Below, in pieces: positions 37,480 through 49,248 of a DNA stretch of 64,000 nt. Source of the DNA: Chrysoperla carnea (Eukaryota > Arthropoda > Insecta > Neuroptera > Chrysopidae); NCBI RefSeq assembly GCF_905475395.1, contig NC_058338.1, positions 46,287,935 to 46,351,934 on the forward strand. The letters run 5' to 3'. Within the stretch, counting starts at the first letter, position 1. The number at the start of each line of letters is the position of its first letter. The notes beneath the pieces were generated by a model that saw only the letters and a list, made by a program, of their open reading frames with translations, did not search any database and was not told the origin of the DNA. A program made the translations under genes and the position numbers.

Positions 37480-40380
37480 GAGATGTTTGTCCATCTGCTC
37501 GTCCACCCATCACAACGATAACTCAACATGCAAACCCGACGGACCCATATAGCTGCATTTCTGGACAAATAAATGTTTCTTATATCAAAATGCTGGTTTC
37601 GGCATACGGTATCATCTCCTTGATTGTTGGCATTTGTTCAGAGATACACCCCGTATTTGAAATGATAAGGTTAACAAATGATTATTAAAATTGTTTTCAA
37701 TCTTCGAATTGCGTTTTTATTTTTATTTAAAAAGAAAATTAAAATATTTTTAACAAGAAACATAAAAGTAAATAAAATAACAGAGGAAAAAATACTTACA
37801 GTCTAAAATCTATGTACAAAACAAATCAATTACATTATAATACAATGCGAAGACTACAATCTAAAACATAAATATTATGCAACGTGCGTTATTTTAATCG
37901 ATACATCCAAAAATCCCCTAAAATAAGCCAGCTACAAAAATATGGTTCAGATAAACTTGAGTTAACTATTAAATGATTCCCAAGACTGAGGTCATTTCAT
38001 TCAGACTCAATTTTTTGTCTGCAGATTTTTACAGCTGGTGCATTTCGGGAAATTTAGAAGTATCGATTATTATGACGCATTTTGTACAGCTATAATATTT
38101 TTTTCATATAAAATTTCAAATTTTTAATATAATGCTTTTATTATATAAGTATAAAAATTTATTTACTTTTAACAAGCATAATTATTCAAATTTTAATTCT
38201 TACGGAATTTTTCAGATAAAAACTAACATTCAATGACGTATTTATCACCAATTAAACCAACTTCTTCGTAGGGTGACAAAATGGGCCTTGGGTCTCCAAG
38301 TGAGAATTCTAGTCTTTTAACATAACATAACCAATTTCCAATTATTTGGTGCCTTACTAGAAATTGTTTTTAAAGACTAAGAAAATTGGTGACTCTGCAG
38401 GCAATAGACCACCGAATTTATTGCTTAATAGAACTTGATTATGAGCTGTTTTTATTGATTGTGAATTATAATACTGAAATTTTTATTTGCACTGTTATAA
38501 TAGATATTGAAATTTGACAAATTTTAAATGGAACGAAATACAAACGAACAACGAAAAAAAAATACACAGAGTTGGTCGTTTCAGTTCAAATCCCGTAAAC
38601 TATCTTAACCTTAATCCAAAATCTTGACCTTCAAAGTTAATCTGATAACAAATAGAAGAAAGTTTTTCCTCTTAAATCAAACATCTTTTGATCGAAACAT
38701 TTTTTCAATAATCAAATAGTAAGTCAGCAGAAATTTTTTTTTATTTTTAAGCACCATCTTTCCTAGTTATATGCATGACCCTGTATTTAAAAGAATCATT
38801 ATTCTAGTATCGTTTAAATAAATGAATAAAAGAATAAGTTACATAAAATTGAAATTACATCCTTCAATTATAGCCATCCTGCCAAAAAAAAAAAAAAAAA
38901 AAAAAAAAATTTTGACATGCTCTAATAATTTGACCGAAATATAAATAACGCATTCATTTTTTACACGAGCAAATGACATCTGAAAAAGAATTAAAATTTG
39001 AATATTAATACTTTTATAAAAAATGATTTATCTCACAATAAATGAGATTCTATAATTTACAGTCAGTAAAAAATTATTAAATATTTATATTTTTAAGTAT
39101 AATTTATTTCTTATGCAATTTTCCAAAAATAATTTTAAGGTTTTGAATACTTTTAAACCATAAACTCAAGTTAAATTGGTTGTATACCATGGTTAAAAAA
39201 TAATTTCCGAATAAATGTAACAGTACGAATGGAAATTTAATTGAAATGAGTGGGTTTGAATCGAGGAAAGCCAATTTGTTTTTCGATTCATTCTCATTGA
39301 GTCTCGTATAAAATCTTGAATCAGAGCAAATGATTTTCAATCGAAAAAAATTATGATTTTCAATTTATTTCTGTTTGAAATTTTGAAATCCAAAATTTTT
39401 GGAATTCTTTCAATAAACAATAGACCTTTTCATTTAAATTACGATTCATTATTGTTTCGAGCTGACAGTAATAGGTTGGACAAAGATAAAATATATTTAT
39501 TAATCATTTTATCACATTAGTTTTTTGATATACTGTCCGAAACAAAAAGTAATCATTTTTTTAAATGTAGCGGTCTATTCTAGCCTTAACCCATAATTTT
39601 AACTTAAGCTTATTTCGAGAAATAATGTTCGAAATCAAATTGAAAAGCCTTTCGGTCAAGATAAGTTAAAAATTTAGTATACCTGATGTTTGTCAATGAG
39701 AAATTCGGATCCAATGAACACTTACACCTGTATTATTGCACTCTGACCCCTGATATTCGTTTAACAAATTTTCCACCAATTTTAACTGAAAAGCTTTTTC
39801 TATTTGATTTGTGCATGATCCTTGTTGTTTCAGGTCGAAACTTAAATGAAATTATAATTGGTGTACGGCCTAATAAATTCACTTTAATTTGCATGTGCAT
39901 TTTCCGGACACGGTTAGAAGTCGAGAATTAGATCTATACAAAATTTAGTTTAACAGCTTTCTTTTACCTTTAAAATTATAATAACATTTTGATTAATTAA
40001 GTACATTTAAATTCAAAAAATTGAATGTATTTATTTTGTAAATACATCAGATGACACTGTTTTTATAAGTAAATTGAAGTAAGTAATCCGTAAACCATTT
40101 AACAACTTCGTAAATGTGTATGAATCGGATGACACTCTTTTGGAATTGGATATTTTCATTAGGGTAATTAATTAATGATTAATTTCCAACAATAAAAACG
40201 AAAAATTTTAACGAATGACTTGGAACAACAGTAAATAGTAGTGGTAAACAATATCCTAAAATCATATCTGGAAAATTCTATATAATATATAGTGGGTAAT
40301 TAAATACCGAATAAATAATAGTATTTTAAGGTCACTTAAAAACAATAATAATCAAATATTATTTGATTAATAATAATTAT
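37480..40380. other. Intergenic DNA downstream of ITPK1
   Basis: There is an A26 run at 38884-38909. 38570-38700 has repeat-like blocks. Small frames at 37467-37688 and 39686-39931 lack any support. No gene is recognised. Confidence 0.45.
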
Positions 40381-43300
40381 TCAATAGATTGTATGTTTAT
40401 TATTAAATAAATATTTTGTATCATTATTTTGAACATCTTCTGATGGTAACTGAGATCCATTATTTGAAAGCTGATGAATATGCTGCATTAAATCATTAAA
40501 AAAATCTGGATATCCATCATAACCTAAAAAATATTAAAAGTGGAAAATTTTTTATTTAGTAGCTCTTTTGGTGATAAAAAAAGAAGTTGAGATTTATTTA
40601 ATTTCTTGATAATTGCTAAGAAGAGATAATAATAACGGGTCATTTTCCTGAAATTCAAATTGCTCACTAGGCTACTATTACTTAATGTAGTTTTTCAGTT
40701 ATTAATATTATCACTTGTTCCAAAGTTCGTGAGTGACTTCATTGACGTGGCTACCAAACATTACCATTGCGACGATTCTCAGAAATGCTGCGTTTTCGAG
40801 CTCAACACCTCTAAACATATCAACTTAACCGTGTATTGCTTATTTAGAACCACATACTCCTTTCTTATTGTAAATGAAACATTATGTGGTCTAAATATTA
40901 AGATAATTTTTATCCGACAAATTTAATGCAGCGTGGATTGAGTCCACCGTCCTTCACACTTCAATTTAACAGGGTATAGATTACTGATAGCTACATGACT
41001 GTTTTTTGCGGAAAATTTTAATAAAGTTATTCATAATTTGTCAATCGTGTTGTCCGACAATTTTTTTGCACAGTTTACCTAGTCCGACATTTGAAACATG
41101 TCGTTTTTATGATTACATGACTGCCACATTTTTGTCCGATGTATAGAATGTATTTTTGCGCGTTTTCAAACCAGCTTTTTTGATCAAATTATTTTAGAAT
41201 TTAAAATTTAAAAAAAATTTAATAAATCTTAGTTTTTTTATGCCAATGGATTGATGAAAAACTTAATTTTAATGTCGGCTTTATTCTCCTATAAAATTCA
41301 TCATATTCAATTTTACCAAAATAGCATTTTGTGTTTGGACTTATGTTACAAAAGACGATTTCTGAATTTTAACTGAAGTTTTGAGCTTTGTGACCTTTGA
41401 GACTTTTGTTCTACTATTCAAAAACAAATATTTTCACCCTTGAATAATTTGTTTCTACTTGATGAACAAACTTTGTTAATAGATTCTTAAAATAAAAATA
41501 TAATAAATACCTGGATATGCATTAATGTCAATAATATAATATTTCCTTGTATTATTCTCAATAATAACATCGACTCCAAACAAGCACATACCCAAAGCTT
41601 GACGTAATGTAGCAACAATGCATTTAAATACACTCATTTCAGGTTGTACAATTTGTAATTGTAAATCTTCTGGATCCAACACCGACAAAGTACTTTGCGA
41701 TGCCGCCTTCGATATATCATGACTATTAAAAAATATCGTTTCACGTTCACACGCATAGAAATTTTTTAGACTAGGTCGTTCTACAATAAAAAATTTATCA
41801 CCAACTACAAAAATTTTATACAAGATTGCATTATGTGGTATAAATTTTTGAGCTACACATGGCGGTTTAAAACAATCACTTATGTATTTTTCATGAAATA
41901 TTATTGACATTTTATGTGCTGATGTTGAACCATGTGCCACTGATGGTTTACATAAAAATGGATAACCAATATCGGCTTCTTTTAATTTGTATAAATTATC
42001 TGTACTATTTGATGATTGAAGTTCCACAAATTTTGGTGTAAATACTCCATACTGTGCCAAATTTGATTCGATTATAATATTGTATGATCTACATCGATCT
42101 AAGAGTATTCGAACATTATCTAACGGATCGAGCACAATCAAATCGGGATGATTTTTTATATACTGTTCTACTCGATCGATTACATTTTGACTCTGCATGT
42201 GTAAAAAAAATACTTATGTTAAAAATGTGTTCTTTAAGTTTTTTTGTATAATTTACAGATTATTTTGAAATAATTTCTAGGGGCAGGTTATTTTTCATCT
42301 TATAAATTCAGAATTGCTCATAGCATAGAATAAGTGAAACAACACGAAATTAACAAACCCTCTCCAATGGCTTTGATTAGGATTCAAAACTCACGTCGTT
42401 TTGATTTTATTTGCGAATTACTGGTTTCTCGACCGCATTTCGACCTCGGGATCGGTTCTATACTCTTAATTCTGGTATAATTTGTCAATTACTGATTCTT
42501 GACTATATTTCGCCATGTGGACTACTTTCAGTCTATTCAGTGTACCAAAGCTAGGCGAAGAACTGTTGGACAAATTGGACAAAGTAGATAGATAATGTAA
42601 ATCCTCTCTAAAATTCATCTGTAGCTTCTGAGACTATATAACCTCATTATGAGCCTGAAGCCCTATTCTGGAAAATTTCCCATGTTAGAATATTGATTAA
42701 AAAGCGATCTTTTCTTTCCAGAAAGTTAGTTATTTAGAAGGTTTCTAGAGGCAAACCTAATTTTCGAAAATCGTTTAAATAAGGGCGAGTCTAATGCACT
42801 TAGTGAAAACAAAAGGGAAATTTAAATCGAATTCTGAGAAAGAATGAAAATTCTAGGTTTGAAAAAATTATAATATATATTTTAAGATTACCTAGTTTAA
42901 TTACTGAAAATATCCACCGTCTCCACTTACATAAATTAAAGATAATTAAAAAATAATAATAATTTTTCCGAAGGAATGACATAGTATCAGGGGATTAAAA
43001 GAACTACATTAATTTCCCGACCATCAAATCACTTTTATTATATTATAAATTCCATGAATCCACTGTTATTTTTTGCGTAAAATAAATACAAACAATATAG
43101 ACCAGCATAAATTAATAATTATCATTATTCCTTAGACAAGAGACGTACAAAACCCCATTAGTGCCTCGACATTAAACGACTCTTACTGAATATAAATTAC
43201 GACCTTGACTATTTCCAAAACAGATCTAAAAAAATTTACCCTCGACCATGTATCTAATTTAAAACTAGTTTGGAATATTTAAAAACTGATCCGCAATTTT

Positions 43301-43714
43301 TTGTAAATGAAAACCTCAACAATTCAGGAAAATTTTTATTTTGCATTTCTGATTATTGATTAAAAGTAATTAAACAAATTGAAAGTTATCATTTTTTAAT
43401 AAAATTCTGTAAATATTTGATTTAAGTACCTTTGAATCTCCTTGGCTTGCTAACGCAATGATATCTGTAAGTTTATGCAGGAATACAGTAAATGGACCTT
43501 GCGTTTCTAACGGTCGTTCTAAATCGACCTAAAAAGTAGAAATTGTAATATTAAATCGTTGATTATTGAAAAATAATGTAAACCAAAGTACTTCTTTTAA
43601 TTCATATCCATATTTTCGACTTGTATTTCTAAATTCCGTCCAATTAATTTTATGTAATTTTTTCTTCGACATCCAATAACCAATTAACTTTAAGTTTGTT
43701 TCACTATCACTCAT
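40381..43714 (-). CDS. ITPK1: Inositol-tetrakisphosphate 1-kinase, complete spliced gene
   Basis: This cytosolic ATP-grasp kinase phosphorylates inositol tri- and tetrakisphosphates on the way to higher inositol phosphates. There are four coding exons, all with GT/AG borders and consistent phase: 43714-43592, 43528-43430, 42192-41511 and 40523-40381. They give 348 aa ending in TGA. The N-terminus has the family's GYWMSKKK and, in exon 2, HKLTDII. Exon 3 carries LDPLDNVRILLDR, an AHG-containing nucleotide/substrate loop (residues 160-162), YKIFVVGD and RPSLKNF. The metal ligands are conserved: D282 in LFGVD, and D296 and N298 in IIDINAYPG. Exon 4 continues GYDGYPDFFNDLMQHI and ends in a short Asn-rich tail. 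Human ITPK1 is longer only because of a nonconserved C-terminus. The ATG at 43714 is the only sensible start, because residues 10-20 align directly with family N-termini. The gene is divergent from SMG9. Identity is very secure by recalled family sequence; no search was run. Confidence 0.95.
40660..40926 (+). CDS. Possible exon of a Cys-containing secreted protein, antisense in ITPK1 intron 3
   Basis: This is an open frame of 89 codons on the plus strand inside the last ITPK1 intron. It has no ATG; the frame opens at TTG. The first ~20 residues are Leu/Val-rich like a signal peptide, followed by HYHCDDSQKCCVFELN with five cysteines in all (37, 43, 44, 60, 76) and three N-glycosylation sequons (N49, N55, N72). 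TTTTTCAG ending at 40698 could be a 3' splice site, so part of it may be an internal exon of an unseen gene or a decayed copy. The residue make-up is unlike random AT-rich translation. I cannot assign a family, and it may be a pseudogene fragment. Confidence 0.25.
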   Translation: MLTRLLLLNVVFQLLILSLVPKFVSDFIDVATKHYHCDDSQKCCVFELNTSKHINLTVYCLFRTTYSFLIVNETLCGLNIKIIFIRQI

Positions 43715-43899
43715 TGTTTCAACAATTATTTTTATTATTAAAGTAAAAGGTAATTTTTTTTTAATTTTTAAAGTAAACGAAGTATAAAATTGTTTGGATT
43801 TAAATATGTTTTGATTTGCGTTACGTCAGTTTTATTATTGATAAGATTTATCTATTCTAACCTCAATTTAAACTGTCATTGAGACAAAATTTTGTTAAC
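43715..43899. promoter_or_regulatory. Shared ITPK1/SMG9 divergent promoter
   Basis: Only 185 bp separate the two start codons, so both 5' UTRs and core promoters must fit here. Visible sites are TTACGTCA at 43821-43828, which reads TGACGTAA (CREB/ATF-type) on the other strand, and TGATAAGA at 43839-43846 (GATA-type), followed closely by GATTTATC. No TATA box is obvious. Binding is inferred from consensus only. Confidence 0.6.
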
Positions 43900-46800
43900 A
43901 TGTCTGATTATGATAAAAGCAAGGATGTTCGACGAAGACGATATTATTCGTCCCAAAGGGTTAGTAAAAGATTTATAAAATACATTTTTCAATGTTGATG
44001 TTTTTATGGTTTGGTTTCAGGATCGTGATAATCCCAGTTACTTGAATCTTCCTCGTCGAGGATTGTATAACAAATATGAACGCGAAAATTCCAGAGAATT
44101 TGATAGGAATACTAACGATGCCAAAGAGAAATCAATGCCCCAACCTACAATCCTTTTAAAAAATCGAGAAAGTAATCAAACACGGGCTGTGTCACCAAAA
44201 AGAGTCACACCTAGTATAAAAGAACCTGAATCATCGACGCCACAACCGAAACAAATTCAAAAATCTAAGTCTTCATCAGTAGATTGTAAGAGTTTTATCA
44301 TTTTATACTACTATCTAGACAAAAAGCAGCCTGGTGCGCTGAAATCATTAGATCTAAACTTTTAATAAGGTTTTACTCAAAGACTCAACTAGTCCTCGAA
44401 AAAATATATTTCATTATACTTCAATTCTGGCAGTTTCTCCAAATTCTATTTTCCATTACTATCTTTAGATTATGTTATACGTAAGGTTGTCCGGTGGACG
44501 AAAAAGTTAAGGTACTCTAAGTTTTAAAATATCCTCTTCGAAGTGATTACTCCAGCATAATTGTATATAACATTTTATCTTGTGGATAGAAATTAACTCG
44601 AATTAGTTTTTCGACACCAGGAGTGATGCTATAATGTAATTAATTAATCAAAATTTTTTTTTTAGTGTCGCAATCATTATGGTGTCCTCCGTACATGAAG
44701 CACAGTGTTCCATTGATAGATGAAAATTTCATGTTTGTGGAAGACGTTCAAGAATATCTACAGGATAATTCATCAGACTTTCTAGTGGTTGGAATAATTG
44801 GTAATCAAGGTGTAGGAAAATCAACAATTATGAATATGTTAATAGATGATAACATTCATAAAATAAGTGATTACAAAGAACGAGAGCGTAGTGGCAGTAC
44901 TTCGGACGGCTCAAAGACCAATGACATTGAATTAAATTTAAAAAATATATCTGAGAATTTTTCAAATTTAAATGTTCAGCATAAAGGTAGTACTGAATTA
45001 TTAAATTGTGGAAGTGATGAAGCTTTTTTTAAAGTACAATCGATACACGAACTTGAACGCGGTATTCATTGCACAGTCGGTTTAAATGCTTATATTACAC
45101 CAAATCGAGTAAGTACTCATTACATGTTGAAAGCGGGAGCTCTAAACTCCTATTTGCTTAAAATTTTGCATATGCAATCTATTATTATGTTTTGTTATGT
45201 GAAAATATCTAAAGTAATTTTTTCCGGGCCGGCCTGATTGAAAACTGATAGATATATTTAAAAACTATCACAAAATACATCGGTAAAAATGGTAGTCTAG
45301 TTCATCATTTTTCGGGATACCGAAATAATTCCTTGATTGGATTTTTTGCATCTTTACGATGTTCCGAAACACAAATCGATTGAAATTTTGCATACATCCG
45401 GGAAAAATTATTTTCACAAAAATTCAGAAGTGTAAAGAAATTTGAGGCAAAATGGATTTTTGAACTTCAAATCCAAGAATATAAGGCACAATTCAAATTT
45501 TTCTAATTAAAATATATTTCAGACAATTCTCCTGGATTCTCAACCAATTTTATCAGTATCAAATTTAGATGAAATGATACAAACAGGTTCAGCGGCTACC
45601 GCAGCTGGTGAAATAATTTCCACAGAAAATTCTAGTGAAATTCAATCATTGCAATTAGCAGCATTCCTTTTAACCGTATGCCATGTGGTAATTGTGGTTC
45701 AAGATTGGTTTTTTGATCCTAATGTTATAAGGTATTATAAAATTGTAATGACGCAATCATACTAAATGTCAGTGGAGAACAAATTTCCAGTCAGCCGTGC
45801 AAACACCTTCGTTCGTGGCGTTGCGTGATATTAAAGATTCATCTCCACATAAAAACTGAGATTTTTTTCACTTTTGTCTGTCATATTTTTTAATTTGCTA
45901 TTTACAGTAGGTAGGAATTATTTTTCTTAAAAAATAAAAATTGTGGTAATACGGAATAATATAAAAAAAAAAATACTACGGGCTAGGTATATTTGGTATA
46001 AATTTCTACTCACTGTTACTAAGGAACTAATATTCTGATAGAAAAAGTGAAGAAACTATTTTATATAGAATTTATCTCCTAATCCGAATTGGCTAGCTGG
46101 AAATTTTTTCGTAGATTGATTTCTATAAAAGTAATTTTTTCAGATTTATACAAACTGGTGAAATGTTAAAACCGAGTTTAACTACTGCTGGTGAAGAAGA
46201 ATTAAATGAACATTCCCCGCATTTATTGTTGCTTCATAATAAAGCTCGAGTTGAGGATTTTAATCCTCCACAGTTTAAAATCATTCAGCAGACATACCGG
46301 TCGCTATTTAACAAATCCAAATTGAAATTAGATACTGGATTAGGGATTGGAACTGGAAATATACTCCATAGTCTTTGTTCTAAAACTTGCGGAGAACCTT
46401 TAAATATTTTCTTATTGCCAAATACAGAAGAAGAAGAAGATGAAGAAGAACGTAAGTTATTATAATAATAGGCTAAGAGCTCGATGCCAAAAAAAGCTTA
46501 TTTAGTAATGGGTGGAATTTTTAGAATAGTAATTTTAAAAATTATTTTGATAACTTTTACTTACGGTTTTAAATTCTTCTGTTTTCTGCTTAAAACTTAT
46601 ATCAAACTATTGGTCATTCAAATATTTTTAAAAACGTAAAGTTGTTTTTATAAACTTTGAAAGAAGTAAAGTCAATCCTGGCTATTTTAAAATAATTTTT
46701 TTTAAAATGATAAGTTAATGATTAATCTCAACAAGTTAAGGAAGGCATTGAATTAGTTCCAAAATAAAGCCTATATCTCCTACTACTAACAAAACTTTTT

Positions 46801-47182
46801 CAAATTGAATTAATTTCTTGAAAAACAACCGTCATACTAAGTTGAAATAGTGCTAATAAGTACTGCCTGCATTAAAAGTTGCATCTTTTACTAAATGAGC
46901 TCCATTTATTCTGGTACTTACTCTGGCTCTTACCCCAAAAAGTTTTTTATGAAAAAATAATAATTTATAAAAAATTTTGTAGAAGATCCAATTGTATATC
47001 GTGGTTACCCGAAATTAGATCAATTGATTTATAAATTAAAATCGAAAATACAAGGTGCAACACGTAATCAATTAACGCATGCTCAGTTATCGGAAAAAGC
47101 GTGGCTTCATTATGCTTCGAAAGCGTGGGAAGGTGTTAAGAAAAGTTCTTTTTTTGTCGAATATAATAAATTATTACCATAA
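43900..47182 (+). CDS. SMG9: SMG9, nonsense-mediated mRNA decay factor, complete spliced gene
   Basis: SMG9 pairs with SMG8 and restrains the SMG1 kinase, which phosphorylates UPF1 during nonsense-mediated decay. There are six coding exons with GT/AG borders and matching phases: 43900-43959, 44021-44285, 44666-45108, 45523-45731, 46144-46451 and 46983-47182. They give 494 aa (human is about 520). The N-terminal 110 residues are charged and low in complexity, as in the family. The G-like domain has an intact P-loop, GNQGVGKST (residues 154-162), then HCTVGLNAYITPNR, TILLDSQPILS (257-267, equivalent of the Walker B region) and a conserved VIVVQDWFFD stretch. The C-terminus matches the family closely: RFIQTGEMLKPS, LHNKARVEDF, YRGYPKL, and EKAWLHYASKAWEGVKKSS before the stop. 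An acidic Glu/Asp run ends exon 5. The start ATG follows a 185-bp shared spacer with ITPK1. Identity is secure; exon 1 is supported by the splice site and reading phase only. Confidence 0.95.
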
Positions 47183-47198
47183 TGTATTATTAATTTTT

Positions 47199-47204
47199 AT
47201 TAAA
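47199..47204 (+). terminator. Candidate poly(A) signal of SMG9
   Basis: ATTAAA lies 17 bases after the SMG9 stop, with a GT/T-rich stretch beginning about 18 bases further on. No AATAAA is nearby. If used, the 3' UTR would be very short. Confidence 0.3.
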
Positions 47205-49248
47205 AATTTAATTTATAAAAATTTGTGCTTTTATTTTACAAAAAAATGAATAGTATACATGATTAAAAAAAGAATAGTATACATTGTTAAAAAAATATAT
47301 GGATAAGTACATTTATTTACAAAATAATTAAATTATTGTGGCTTACTTACTATTTACAAAAATACTAAATTAGCATTCACAAGAATCAGCAAAAGTATAT
47401 AAACCGAATCTCATTAAACCTAAATTTAAGTAATTTTTTTTACATCATTCTTAAAACTCAATTTTCTGTCTTTAGTCTTTAAATTTTACTAAGATTTTGT
47501 TTTTCTCGATCACTTGTGATGCGAACGATTAAATCATACACCTGACACTGGCATGTGAAATCGTTTTTAATTATGAATAATAATAGGTTTGTTAACAATA
47601 TTTTAATATTTGTGATACTATTTATATGATACTAAAATATTGAAAAAACAAGAGTTAGCGGAAAACTTAAAAATTATTTTGATAATCTAAGAATCGCAAA
47701 TATTAACAGGTGTGGTATTTGCTTTTCCAAAGGATTCTGCAGCAACTTTATGGAAAATGGATTTTTCCAATGTTTCTGAAACAATAAATAAAAAGTCCCC
47801 GCGGCAGGCGTAACGCCCTAAAATTTCAGATTTTTGAGATATGGCGAATCAAGTTTCATACTAGGCTATTATAGATATCTTGCCTGAGGAGTAAAAACAC
47901 TGGAAAATTTTTAATTTTATTTTTAAAGATCTATCAAAAAATAAACCACAAAATGAGACGAACTGAAAAAAAGTTGCGTGTTTCATTTTATTCACTAATT
48001 AAATGAAACAGTGCATATAAAGTTGACTTAAAATATTTATAAATATGTTATACATGGATGTACAATAGTTTTTCTTTTATTTGATAGTCAGCCATGAAAA
48101 ACACAATCTTATGCATGTATAACATATATGTAATACAAGTTGCTCTTTTTATTATTATTTTATTAATACTGGTTTCAGCAAATCTGCTATACAGCCATTA
48201 ACCAAAAAAGTACAATTAAACAACAATAAATAATAAATAAATAAACAATTCAGAAAAGAGAGATAAATTCTTAAACAAACAAAATAAAAAAACGAAATAA
48301 ATAAATAAGTTTTCAGTTTAAAAAAAGAGATTGTATAAAAAACAAAGAATAAAAAAATAAAACATACTTTTCTATTTTACATTTATACCGGGTATTTCTC
48401 TATAGCTAGTCTAATGCGTTTTTTAAGTCATAACATAAAACTGTATTATATTTATATACTCAGAAACACAAGTGAAACTAGATACGAAGTTCGTCGTCGG
48501 GACCCGTCGAGGTTTTAAACAGAAGAAATAACACGTAAAAAACACAAGCTGGGCCATGGGAGAGTTAACGATAGAGTGGGTTGTGTAAAATTTTTAAAAC
48601 AAAAGCAAAATAATAGTTTAAGAGGGTGAGGGTGATTGTATTTCAATTTGGAGTTTGGACTTCTTAATGAGGGTGCAAATTGCAGAGAGAATGTCAAACT
48701 TATTTAAAGATAGTAGGTGGCGAATGTAGTTTGGACCAAAAATGCCCATACCGATGCCTATTTATTAATTTTTAAGTGAACTTATAATTGGACCGTTTCA
48801 TTTAATTAGTAATTTATTGTTATTAATAGAAGTATTTGCGCAACTAATTCATAGTTTACGAATGATATGTGACAGTAAAAACGGAAACACATTCCACCAG
48901 ATTTTAGTAAAAAATGAGCGGTTTATTTTATTTTTTGACTGTACTAACTATGTATTTTACTCTTTCATCTAATTTCAAGCTTGGTGGTATTCGTTAAAGA
49001 GCAGATACTCAGTGTTTTTTTTTGAGCTATCGTAATTAAATCTTCTAAGAGCTTATTTCTAGAAACCGGTAAACTGCTCAAGCTCCCAAAATTAAACAGG
49101 TATCTAAAATGAGTATTATTTCAGAAAATTAAGAAGGCTTTCTGTTTGCGAAGTAAAATATTCTAGTTAAAGTAGTTCCATCGAAGAACTACTTTATATC
49201 ACAGAATTGAGCTAAAGGGAATACTGATACAATATTAAAATTATTTTC
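47205..49248. other. Region between convergent SMG9 and arylsulfatase
   Basis: It contains A-rich low-complexity DNA (48230-48370), a possible old repeat at 47790-47890, and at about 48888-48935 a copy of the arm of the 59.4-59.7 kb inverted repeat. TTTATT motifs (AATAAA on the minus strand) at about 48757 and 48924 could serve the sulfatase transcript. Confidence 0.45.

Noticed and set aside
39686-39931. 81-codon plus-strand frame downstream of ITPK1
   Set aside because: No signal peptide, motif or splice context to support it.
47700-47820. Extra coding exon downstream of SMG9 (short frame after AACAG)
   Set aside because: SMG9 already ends at its conserved C-terminus; the frame is short and has no recognisable homology.
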